Shown here: positions 9,539-16,994 of the stretch, piece by piece | How positions within the stretch are numbered: position 1 is the stretch's first letter | Layout of the letters: each line of letters starts with the position of its first letter | Assembly: GCA_028768545.1 (NCBI GenBank) | Contig: CP054838.1 | Coordinates: forward strand, 2,225,501 to 2,289,500 | Direction of reading: 5' to 3' | Length of the DNA stretch: 64,000 bases | Origin: Desulfobacter sp. | GTDB taxonomy: Bacteria > Desulfobacterota > Desulfobacteria > Desulfobacterales > Desulfobacteraceae | The notes under the pieces: generated by a model | Seen by the model: the letters and a program-made list of their open reading frames with translations, nothing else | What the model was told of the DNA's origin: nothing | Database searches by the model: none | Position numbers and translations under genes: made by a program

Positions 9539-9771
9539 ATGGAAATTAAAGTGCTGGGTCCCGGATGTGCCAAATGCAGCAAGACTGAAAAGCGGGTCCA
9601 AGAAGCGGTTAAAGAGGCCGGGGTGGATGCCTCGGTGGAAAAAATTACCGATATGATGCAAATTGCTTCCTAGGGGTGTTTGGTACCCCTTCTGTGATTG
9701 TGGACGGTGAGGTGAAATGCTCGGGAAAAGTCCCTAAAAAAGCAGATATTTTATCCTGGCTGGAAACATAA
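9539..9771 (+). pseudogene. Small thioredoxin-like redox-active disulfide protein, frameshifted
   Basis: AAAGGAG precedes ATG 9539. It encodes MEIKVLGPGCAKCSKTEK with a CxxC active site (GCAKC), as in the ~77-residue redox-active disulfide protein 2 family. At 9672 the frame hits TAG, but the downstream homologous sequence (GVFGTPSVIVDGEVKC) lies in another frame: one base is missing at TCC TA-GGG, where TAC (Tyr) is expected. This is an indel, not a stop-codon substitution. Its place after the permease is the usual operon order. Confidence 0.78.
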
Positions 9772-9801
9772 TTTTTGTAAACCACAAATGAGGAATTCAT
9801 T

Positions 9802-10203
9802 ATGCCAATCCCTTTGAATAGGTTTGTTTTTCTGGCACTTGTTTCAATTTGTCTGCTTGCTTCGCCGGGATGGGCACAGGACCTTTCCAAAATACCGGAA
9901 AAAGGAAAGATCACCCTGGTAGACCTGGGTGCCAAAAACTGCATTCCCTGTAACACTGATGGCATCGATACTTACCAGGCTTAAACTGGCCTATGAGGGA
10001 AGGGCCGACATTGTCTTTATTGATGTATGGGAAAATCGGCAGCAGGCCCCCGGTTTAAAATCAGGGCCATCTCAACCCAGATATTATTTAATGAAAAAGG
10101 CGAAGAGGTCTTTCGCCATGTTGGGTTTTTGGATGAAGCACCCATTGTTGAACAATTGACAAAAATGGGCGTGGAAAAGCCGGATTTGAAAAATAAAGGA
10201 TAA
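9802..10203 (+). pseudogene. Periplasmic thioredoxin-family protein, two frameshifts
   Basis: ATG 9802 starts a signal peptide (FLALVSICLLASPGWAQD), then a thioredoxin fold with CxxC (NCIPC). Just after the CxxC one extra base shifts the frame (TGT AAC A CTG). Downstream LTRLKLAYEGRADIVFIDVW is normal until a C is missing at GCCCCCGG near 10050, after which the C-terminal part (ILFNEKGEEVFRHVGF, ending KPDLKNKG) is recovered in a third frame. Compensating for both indels gives a complete ~133-residue thioredoxin-like protein. It fits the permease/thioredoxin operon. Confidence 0.72.
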
Positions 10204-10207
10204 TCCA

Positions 10208-10753
10208 ATGCTGGACACTATATTTTTAACCATCAACCAATGGATGACCGGGGCCATTGGCATTGCCGTTTTAGGCGGCTATTTTATGCCCACCCGCACC
10301 TTGCTTTTTGTCTTTATTGGGTTTTTGTTTTTTTCCGGTTCCATGATGATTTTTTTCAAAGGTTCAAAATATTCACACCAATACCGGGAAGACCGCCCTT
10401 TTGCAGGCCCCATGGGGGTTGGCGTTCTGGCTGGTTTTGTTTCGGGGCTTCTGGGGGTTGGCGGGGGTGGTATCATTTCCCCGCTGATGGTGGTTCAGGG
10501 ATTTAACCCCAAGAAAGTGGCCATGGTGACGGCCTTTTCCGTGCCGTTTTCATCTTTTTCGGCCTTTGTAACCTATGCGGCCATGGGATCGGTCTCCCTT
10601 AAAATTTTTGTCTACGCAGGTCTGGCCGCCTGGCTCGGGGGGTATCTGGGGACCTGAACCATGCAGAAGAAAATGAAGCCCCAGAGCGTGAAACGATTGC
10701 TGGGCGCTGTTTTGATTCTTATCGGGATTAAATTTTTATGGTCCATGGCCTAA
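10208..10753 (+). pseudogene. Chimera: CcdA-like N terminus fused to TSUP/TauE-SafE C-terminal half, with in-frame TGA
   Basis: It begins MLDTIFLTINQWMTGAIGIA, which looks like the start of a CcdA-type thiol transporter, the expected next gene after the thioredoxin. At about codon 25 it switches to sequence of the sulfite exporter TauE/SafE family: MPTRTLLFVFIGFLFF, then SGLLGVGGGGIISPLM and NPKKVAMVTAF. The CcdA cysteines and the first TSUP half are missing, so a deletion has joined two genes in frame. TGA at 10655-10657 then stops the frame before the family-like tail MKPQSVKRLLGAVLILIG, which ends at 10753. The CcdA assignment is from the first ~23 residues only. Confidence 0.6.
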
Positions 10754-10922
10754 TCCTTCGGTTAAATCAGTTTATGTTTCAAAAAAAAAATGGTAGTATC
10801 CGTGCCGATGTTGAGCGATTGAGAGTCGCCTGATTTTAATTAGTTGATATTAAAAGAAAAAATGGTGGTGTTTCAGGATGTTAACTTCTTTTACTCACCC
10901 CAATATTTCATTAGGAATGATT

Positions 10923-11972
10923 ATGAAACATGCTATGAACAAATCTTTTTGGGCAGGGGCAAATGCCCTTTTTATGGGGCTGGTGCCTGGGCTGTGCCGG
11001 CTTTTTTTTGTTTGGATCTGCCTGTTTACCCTCATGGTTTCCCCGCTAAACGCCCTGGCCCAGAAACCGGAGTCTGCTGACCTTGAAGATGGCCTTTATG
11101 CAGACATCAACACCAGCAGGGGACAGATTGTCCTGGAGTTGTTTTATCAAAAAGTTCCCATGACCGTGGCCAATTTTGCAGGCCTTGCCCAGGGCCGGAT
11201 GATGACAAAGGTGAAAAAGGGTGAAAAATTTTATGATGGCCTGAAGTTTCACCGGGTGATCCCGGATTTTATGATCCAGGGAGGAGATCCTTTGGGAAAC
11301 GGGACCGGCGGTCCGGGATATCAGTTTGCCGATGAATTTCATCCAGAACTCAAGCATGACGGCCCCGGTATTTTGTCCATGGCCAACTCAGGCCCCGGAA
11401 CCAATGGGAGCCAGTTTTTTATCACCCACAAGGCCACACCCTGGCTGGATTTTAAACACTCTGTGTTCGGCCGGGTGGTCAAAGGGATGGATGTGGTCAA
11501 TGCCATAAGACAAGGGGATGTGATCAATAGCGTTAAGATCATTGCCAAGGGCGATGATGCAGGCGCCTTTCAAGCGGATCAGGCCGGATTTGATGCCATT
11601 GTCAAAACGCTTGAAAATAAAAAAAATCCCGATGCGTTAAAGACCGATTCCGGGTTGATGTATGTTCTGGTAAAACCCGGGACAGGCCCTGTTGTGAACC
11701 GGGGCGCCATAGTTTAGGTCCATTATACCGGGGTGATTTCAAAGGGCAAAAAATTTGATTCCTCCAGGGACCGGGGCCGGCCCATAGAATTTGTTCTGGG
11801 CAAAGGCGAGGTGATCCCGTTCTGGGACCTGGGGATTGCGGGAATGAAAAAAGGGGAGATGCGCAGGTTGCTTGTTCCCTATCATCTGGCCTATGGCCAG
11901 AAAGGATATCCCGGTGTTATTCCGCCGAAAGCCACCCTTATTTTTGATGTGGAACTGGTGGACTTCAATTAG
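10923..11972 (+). CDS. Exported cyclophilin-FKBP fusion peptidyl-prolyl isomerase with in-frame TAG
   Basis: ATG 10923 is preferred (AGGA upstream). An N-terminal hydrophobic segment ([13 protein letters not shown]) is followed by LNALAQ, a likely signal peptide. The cyclophilin domain (~residues 45-210) has [15 protein letters not shown] and [10 protein letters not shown]. An FKBP domain (~255-349) follows with VHYTG, FDSS and [10 protein letters not shown]. Codon 265 (11715-11717) is TAG between ...NRGAIV and VHYTG, where FKBPs usually have Lys or another polar residue. Both sides are in frame and undamaged. It would be a two-domain folding catalyst in the periplasm. As read by a standard code it yields only the cyclophilin half. 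Confidence 0.82.
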
Positions 11973-12180
11973 GAAATATCTTGTTTTTTCACCCAGGGAC
12001 TGCGGATTCAAAGTGAACTCCTCTCATCTGTGAATCTATTTTTTCTGGAAAAAAATCCAAATTATTTTGAGAAGAGAGTTTATGGTCCAGGCAATGATTT
12101 TTGCCTGGATCTTTTGTCAGGATAGATTGGAGCAAAGGCGATCTTAGGTTGCCATGACCCCTTAGGATAAAGGTATAATA

Positions 12181-13089
12181 ATGACAGATGATACAATTTA
12201 CCGGTTGCTGAAACTTATCGTCCAGCTCATCGGCTGGATTCCCCGCCCCATCTCCAGAGCCTTTTCCAATTTTTTAGGACGGTTATGGTATCAGATTGAT
12301 AAACGTCATCGAACCGTTGTTCAGGAAAATATCAGCCACGCTTTTGGGTTTTCTCAGGACAGCCCCCAGGTCAGAAATATGACCCGGCAGATTTTTAAAA
12401 ATATAATCGGGATCCTGTTTGAAATCGGGTGGGCATATAATCTTAAAGAAGAAAAATTTCCCCGGTATTTTATCTTTAAAGGGTATGAGAACCTGGAATC
12501 CGCCCTTGCAAAAAAACGTGGAGTGCTGGCTTTGACCTGTCATATGGGCAATTGGGAATTGCTCTGTCAGGCCATTTCCCAAACCGGTTTGAAAAATGCA
12601 ATCCTTTACAGGAAAATGGATTTCCAGCCCCTGGAAAGATTTATGCTGGAAATCCGCCAGCGCTATGGTACCAGGCTGATTGCACTGAAAGGGGCCAGTC
12701 GGAAGATTGATGGGCTGCTGGCCCAGGGCCAGGTGGTGGGGACCCTTCTTGATCAGAATGTGGACTGGTATGAAGGCTGCTTTGTGGATTTTTTCGGTCG
12801 GCCTGCCTGTACCAATCGGGGCGTGGCCTCTTTGGTTATGAGGACCCGCGCCCCCGTTGTTCCCATGTTCATCCGGCGGGAAAATAAGAGGTATATTATT
12901 GAATTTTTGCCTGAAGTGCCTCTGGTGTTAACCGGAGATCAGACAAAAGATCTTGAGATCAACACACAAAATTATACCTCTGCTGTGGAATCCATGATCC
13001 GCCGATGCCCTGAGCAATGGTTTTGGGTTCACAATCGCTGGAAAACAAAGTCTTTTTGTCCGTGGCCACAGAGGGCTGAATCCAAATAG
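12181..13089 (+). CDS. Lipid A biosynthesis (lauroyl) acyltransferase, LpxL/HtrB family
   Basis: A 302-residue protein of the LpxL/LpxM family. It has an N-terminal membrane anchor (LLKLIVQLIGWIP), the catalytic H-x4-E motif in HMGNWELL (~residue 121), and downstream DQNVDW and FFGRPACTNRG blocks, with the C-terminal CPEQWFWVHNRWKT signature. It adds a secondary acyl chain to lipid A precursors at the inner membrane, showing a Gram-negative envelope. It starts ATG 12181, is monocistronic, and is followed by a terminator. It ends in TAG with an in-frame TGA four codons later. Confidence 0.92.
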   Translation: MTDDTIYRLLKLIVQLIGWIPRPISRAFSNFLGRLWYQIDKRHRTVVQENISHAFGFSQDSPQVRNMTRQIFKNIIGILFEIGWAYNLKEEKFPRYFIFKGYENLESALAKKRGVLALTCHMGNWELLCQAISQTGLKNAILYRKMDFQPLERFMLEIRQRYGTRLIALKGASRKIDGLLAQGQVVGTLLDQNVDWYEGCFVDFFGRPACTNRGVASLVMRTRAPVVPMFIRRENKRYIIEFLPEVPLVLTGDQTKDLEINTQNYTSAVESMIRRCPEQWFWVHNRWKTKSFCPWPQRAESK

Positions 13090-13133
13090 CAACTATCCTG
13101 AGTTTTTAACCTTGGTATTAAGAAAAATTACCG

Positions 13134-13175
13134 GCAGGCAGTTGTTTGGCTGTTAAATACCTGCCTGTTTTTTTT
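13134..13175 (+). terminator. Intrinsic terminator after the acyltransferase
   Basis: Arms CAGGCAG (13134-13140) and CTGCCTG (13161-13167) are followed by eight or more T residues. Confidence 0.75.
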
Positions 13176-13183
13176 GAGAATCT

Positions 13184-13885
13184 CTATAACAGGGGCATGG
13201 CCTTCATCTGGGAGAGTATCCATTTTTTGCGTTTGATCACATGGACGGATGGATTTCGGGCTGACCATTTATGGGGACTTGGCAGGATCGCCGTCATCAG
13301 GGCGGCCTGGCCCATGGTCAGGTCTTTGGCATCCGAGGAAAAATAGGCCCGGGCCCCTGCCTGGGCGCCCACGATTCCCGTGCCCCAGTCTACGGTGTTT
13401 AAATAGATCTCAAGAATCCGTTTCTTATCCCAGATCAGTTCAATGAGGATGGTATACCAGGCTTCTGACAGCTTTCTTGCTATACTCCTGCTTGAAGGAA
13501 GAAACATGGACCGGGCCGCCTGCATGCTGATGGTGGACGCCCCCCTGAATCCGTGGTGGTTCATCACCTGTGAAATTGCATTTTGAATTTCTTTAAAGTC
13601 AAACCCGTTATGGGTTAAAAACCGCTGGTCTTCTGATGCCAGCACCGCCTGTCTTAAGTGGGGCGAGATATCTTCCAGGTCCTGCCATTTATAATTTGCC
13701 TTGAGATAAGGGACATCAAAGCATTTGCTTCTGGCCCATTCATAGACCATGTTCACAGTGCCCGGGGGATTAAAAAATTTAAAGGCCAGAACCTGGCAGA
13801 ATGAGAGGACAATAAGGGTCAAACAAAGTTTCACCCCTGTTTTTATGATCCATGTCCTGAACTTGTTTTTTGTTTTTTTCTTCAT
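13184..13885 (-). CDS. mtgA: Monofunctional biosynthetic peptidoglycan transglycosylase
   Basis: A 233-residue GT51 family protein. It has a basic N terminus and one membrane anchor (LCLTLIVLSFCQVLAF). The catalytic motif ASEDQRFLTHNGFD supplies the essential glutamate, and GASTISMQAARSMFL and LEIYLNTVDWGTGIVGAQ are canonical motifs. There is no transpeptidase domain, hence MtgA rather than a class A PBP. It polymerises glycan strands from lipid II on the periplasmic face of the inner membrane. It is convergent with the acyltransferase gene. Confidence 0.95.
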   Translation of the reverse strand: MKKKTKNKFRTWIIKTGVKLCLTLIVLSFCQVLAFKFFNPPGTVNMVYEWARSKCFDVPYLKANYKWQDLEDISPHLRQAVLASEDQRFLTHNGFDFKEIQNAISQVMNHHGFRGASTISMQAARSMFLPSSRSIARKLSEAWYTILIELIWDKKRILEIYLNTVDWGTGIVGAQAGARAYFSSDAKDLTMGQAALMTAILPSPHKWSARNPSVHVIKRKKWILSQMKAMPLL

Positions 13886-14025
13886 TTAATCGTTCCTGGT
13901 TTGCTTTCTACCCGTAAGCCTGTCGGTTGTCAAATTAAAAAAAAGCCTTATCTTTTTTTCCAGCAGCCCTGTAAAAAGGGGTGAAAATTTAACGACAATA
14001 TCGACAAATCTCCATGGAGGTTTTT

Positions 14026-14299
14026 ATGACTCAGATTCACCATATCACCCAAAACCAGTCCCAAGAATATATTGATATCCAGATCAATCCCTCAGACCTG
14101 GATTTTACCGCCGCCAAACAGATTGCAAAGGACAAGGCCTTTGAAATTTGCGATCACCCCATGATCCTGTCCTGGAAAAATGGGAAGACCGGTCAGTCCC
14201 ATCCGGATTATGAATGCGGCATCAATGATCGTCCTTTTTGGATCAGATATGCCCAGGGCAGGGGCGCTAATCTCACCATTGACATTAACAAGGGAGAAT
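14026..14299 (+). pseudogene. AF1514-like small protein, 5' part, split by IS4
   Basis: GGAGG at 14016-14020 makes ATG 14026 the start. The protein opens MTQIHHITQNQSQEYIDIQI and continues to TIDINKGE, where an IS4 element enters after a 9-bp target (AGGGAGAAT, 14291-14299). Removing the IS and one target copy rejoins GEYVFMVL with the fragment at 15620, for a ~127-residue protein. The pattern of a paired acidic/aromatic C-terminal block ending DINKGEYVF resembles the AF1514/DUF5619 family in my memory. The function of that family is unknown. Confidence 0.6.
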
Positions 14300-15610
14300 C
14301 AGTGATGTCCGGTTAGGTTTTTGCTTGCTCAATAATTTTTTGATCTTTGACAATATTGTCCCTGTTTGAACTATGAGAGCCCTGCTCCTCGCAGCCAAAC
14401 AGGTCATTTAGAATGGCGGTTCGCAGCTGCCGAACTCTTTTGATCGTGACCTTTTCATTAAACTGTTTTTGGCAATGGATTGTCAGTAACAGGTAAGTGA
14501 TAAGGCCGCCAAGAATCTGAACCATAAGGCCGTATTCACTGCGGGCAATGAGATGATATACCTTCAGATGTTCTTTCCACCATTTGAAAAAATCCTCAAT
14601 GGTCCACCGGAGTTTATAAATTGTTGCTATTTGTTCCGCTGTTAAATCATGCCTGTCAGTTGCCACATAGTATTTGACGCCAGCAATTTTATAGCCAACA
14701 ACCCGAACAGGCCTTTTCGTCTGGTTTTGATTCGGAGTACCAAGTTTAACCAGTGCATCATAAAAAATGTAGCTGTCGGAAGGGGTCTCGTGGTTATCAA
14801 TAATTGTTCTTGTTGTCCTGGTTTTTATACGGCAGACAAAATGTTTGCCTTGCTCCTGAAGCAGGTCAAATTCTTTATGGGATTGATATCCACGATCCAT
14901 AACACCTGTTTGCCCCTTGGAAAGTATTTTGGGAACAAAAGTGCGTTCAGCGCCGTTGCCTTCAGTCAAAAAGATTTTGTTTGGGATTCCGTGATTAATG
15001 TCAAATCCGCAATGTACTTTGGCTTTTTTACTTCCTTTTCTGTAGTTCGCCCAGTGCATTGAAAGGACTGCATTTATGAGACTACCGTCAATGGAAACCA
15101 ACTCTCCTAACTCGGCGTGTTCACCCGGATGACACTCAAGAGCCTGTTTATAAAGATCCTCAAAGATAAATTGCAGTTGTTCGAGTCCCCTGTGATTGAT
15201 GGCTTCACAGAAACTACTACGGCTGATACCACCGTCTGGCGCAATATTTTCTTTAGCAAAAACATTCTCCTTGAGATCCTGAATTAAATGTCGGGCAGAC
15301 TTGTGCTCCTGAAGATGGAAATAAACCAAAGCATTTATCTGGTCTTCGAATGTCATTTTTAAAGGGCGGTCTCCTCGAGATTGTAATTCCGGTGCTTTTG
15401 AAAGTGACTTTATCAGAGAGCACCTGAAATTGTCAAAGTTCAGGGACCGTAGTTGTTTTTTAGGGACTGAGATGTGCGTCATTTGAGCTCCTTGAGTTAA
15501 ATTTTCAAGGCGCACAAAAATTTTTACGCACATTTGTCAACACAAAACAGACTGTTTTTTCAATGATTTTAGATGCTTTTTATATGCAACAACCTAACCG
15601 GACACTACTG
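14300..15610 (-). mobile_element. IS4-family element, copy 1
   Basis: 1311 bp. The left end CAGTGATGTCCGGTTAGG and the right end CCTAACCGGACACTACTG form an 18-bp near-perfect inverted repeat. A 9-bp target duplication AGGGAGAAT lies at 14291-14299 and 15611-15619. It interrupts the AF1514-like gene. The same 1311-bp unit recurs at four other sites. Confidence 0.96.
14313..15482 (-). CDS. IS4-family transposase, copy 1
   Basis: ATG 15482, preceded by AAGGAG, gives a 389-residue protein; an upstream GTG would add 17 residues but has no ribosome binding site. The DDE residues are D in LVSIDGSLINA, D in GVMDRGYQS, and E within the IS4 signature Y-x2-R-x3-E-x6-K (YKLRWTIEDFFKWWK). This copy differs from others at single residues (LLLTIHC against LLLAIHC). 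Confidence 0.95.
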   Translation of the reverse strand: MTHISVPKKQLRSLNFDNFRCSLIKSLSKAPELQSRGDRPLKMTFEDQINALVYFHLQEHKSARHLIQDLKENVFAKENIAPDGGISRSSFCEAINHRGLEQLQFIFEDLYKQALECHPGEHAELGELVSIDGSLINAVLSMHWANYRKGSKKAKVHCGFDINHGIPNKIFLTEGNGAERTFVPKILSKGQTGVMDRGYQSHKEFDLLQEQGKHFVCRIKTRTTRTIIDNHETPSDSYIFYDALVKLGTPNQNQTKRPVRVVGYKIAGVKYYVATDRHDLTAEQIATIYKLRWTIEDFFKWWKEHLKVYHLIARSEYGLMVQILGGLITYLLLTIHCQKQFNEKVTIKRVRQLRTAILNDLFGCEEQGSHSSNRDNIVKDQKIIEQAKT

Positions 15611-15619
15611 AGGGAGAAT

Positions 15620-15729
15620 ACGTGTTTATGGTCCTTAAAATGTACTGGCCAATCGAGACCTGCCTGACAGGGTATTGTCTGTCCCTTGGGTCTGGCTTGG
15701 AAAAATATTCAATGTTTTGCCTTTTTTAG
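15620..15729 (+). pseudogene. AF1514-like small protein, 3' part
   Basis: After the second copy of the 9-bp target the frame continues YVFMVLKMYWPIETC and ends at TAG 15727-15729. It is the tail of the gene starting at 14026. The rest of 15730-15887 contains no gene I can support. Confidence 0.5.
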
Positions 15730-15887
15730 ATTTTTCAGATAATCAGGTACCATCTGGTTATCCTTTTTAAGGGGGTGTTAAAACAATGAAAGAATATGCT
15801 GAACTTTATGGGATTGGCCGGAGTGGATAGATGAACGATAGGGCCATGAGCAATGGTCTGTTGAAATGAAAAAAATAACGCCCAAAG

Positions 15888-16334
15888 ATGAGAGGCCCTT
15901 TGTCTTTTTTTAATTCCTGTTTCAGGGCTGGGGCAGATATAATATCTGCATATCCAAATTTTTGGATATGGATATCGGTCCTGTCCGCAATGTTTTTCAT
16001 GGTCAGCCTGGCTGCTGTGTCCTGGCTTGTGGGAAAAATTCCAACCTATCATTTTGTGGACGTCAGCCAGGACCGGGGCCCGGGAAAACTAAAAAAAGGG
16101 TCTCTGGCTGTCAGGGCCGTGAAAAATCTTGGCGGACTGGTATTGATCCTTGCCGGAATCATCATGCTTTTTATACCGGGCCAGGGCCTTTTGACCATAT
16201 TGGTCGGAGTGATTTTTCTTGAGTTTCCGAAGAAAAAACGATTAATCCTGTTTCTTGTGGGAAACAAACAGATTCAACAAGGGCTGAACTGGATTCGCGA
16301 CAAAAAAAAGGTCCCCACCCTCAAGTTTCCCTGA
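15888..16334 (+). CDS. PGPGW-type small membrane protein
   Basis: A 148-residue protein with two hydrophobic regions: FWIWISVLSAMFFMVSLAAVSWLVG (~26-50) and LGGLVLILAGIIMLFIPGQG, then LLTILVGVIFLEFPKKK (~82-118). The FIPGQGLLTI turn and following FPKKKR resemble the putative transmembrane PGPGW family. It is probably an inner-membrane protein; the function is unknown. The start is uncertain: ATG 15888 has no clear ribosome binding site and an internal start is possible. Confidence 0.6.
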   Translation: MRGPLSFFNSCFRAGADIISAYPNFWIWISVLSAMFFMVSLAAVSWLVGKIPTYHFVDVSQDRGPGKLKKGSLAVRAVKNLGGLVLILAGIIMLFIPGQGLLTILVGVIFLEFPKKKRLILFLVGNKQIQQGLNWIRDKKKVPTLKFP

Positions 16335-16463
16335 CCTGATTTTTCGCCTTGGATGAAAGACGATGATCTTTATATTTGTGCATTTTTGATTTTCAGGGTA
16401 TATTGAAAACATTGTTTAAAACAGGTTGTGTTTCATCAATTTCCAAGGCGTTAAGGATATCTT

Positions 16464-16994
16464 ATGGCTGATAATTCAGTGGGAAAGGTCATCCAGGCAA
16501 CAGGAGATGCCGTTGCCGTGTCAGACGGCACCAGTCGGGTTCTGAATTCCGGCAGCGAAATTTTCAAAGGGGATGTCCTGGTGACCAAGCAGGGCAGTTC
16601 CCTTGAGATTCTGTTCAAAGACAATACTTCCCTTGCCCAGAGTGAAAACAGTGAAATCCAGGTGGACAACTATGTGTATGATCCTGATGATGCCTCTAAT
16701 TCGGATTTGCTATTAAACATGTCTAAGGGGATTTTTCGCACCATTACCGGGGAAATCGCAGAAAAGAATCCAGATCATTTCCAGCTTAAATCTCCCCTGG
16801 CGACCATTGGGATCAGGGGAACCACAGTGGTCAGTGAAGTGGGGGATGATACCGAGCGTCAAGGTGTGGAGGAGATCGGCACTGACAAAGTCCTGGTGGT
16901 GCAGGATAACATGGGAAATATCCAATTTATTTCCCAGCCCAGGCTGGTGGTTGATTTTATCAGGGGCCAGGCCATTTCGCCCCCCGTATTTTGA
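16464..16994 (+). CDS. FecR-domain N-terminal part of a split RTX protein
   Basis: 176 residues forming a FecR-type domain: VGKVIQATGDAVAVSDGTSR, GDVLVTKQGSSLEILFKDNT, SEIQVDNYVYDP and the closing SPLATIGIRGTT. No signal peptide is visible, as expected for type I secreted proteins. The frame ends at TGA 16992 just after a run of six C (16979-16984). With one more C the frame runs straight into the RTX ORF (ISPPRILTPKELEDF). I therefore read 16464-18550 as one ~695-residue gene with a -1 lesion, or a phase-variable switch, at the C run. Confidence 0.78.
   Translation: MADNSVGKVIQATGDAVAVSDGTSRVLNSGSEIFKGDVLVTKQGSSLEILFKDNTSLAQSENSEIQVDNYVYDPDDASNSDLLLNMSKGIFRTITGEIAEKNPDHFQLKSPLATIGIRGTTVVSEVGDDTERQGVEEIGTDKVLVVQDNMGNIQFISQPRLVVDFIRGQAISPPVF

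Noticed and set aside
9672..9674. In-frame TAG in the small disulfide protein as a Pyl or recoding site
   Set aside because: The downstream homologous sequence is in a different frame; one missing base (TAC to TA-) explains it better.
10655..10657. TGA in the TSUP-like chimera as a selenocysteine codon
   Set aside because: No cysteine or redox residue is expected there, the gene is already a fusion, and no SECIS-like hairpin is evident just downstream.
14649..15062. 137-residue plus-strand ORF repeated in every IS4 copy (also at 24157, 25519, 54765, 60795)
   Set aside because: It lies antisense within the transposase and follows its codon phase; repetition comes from IS copies.
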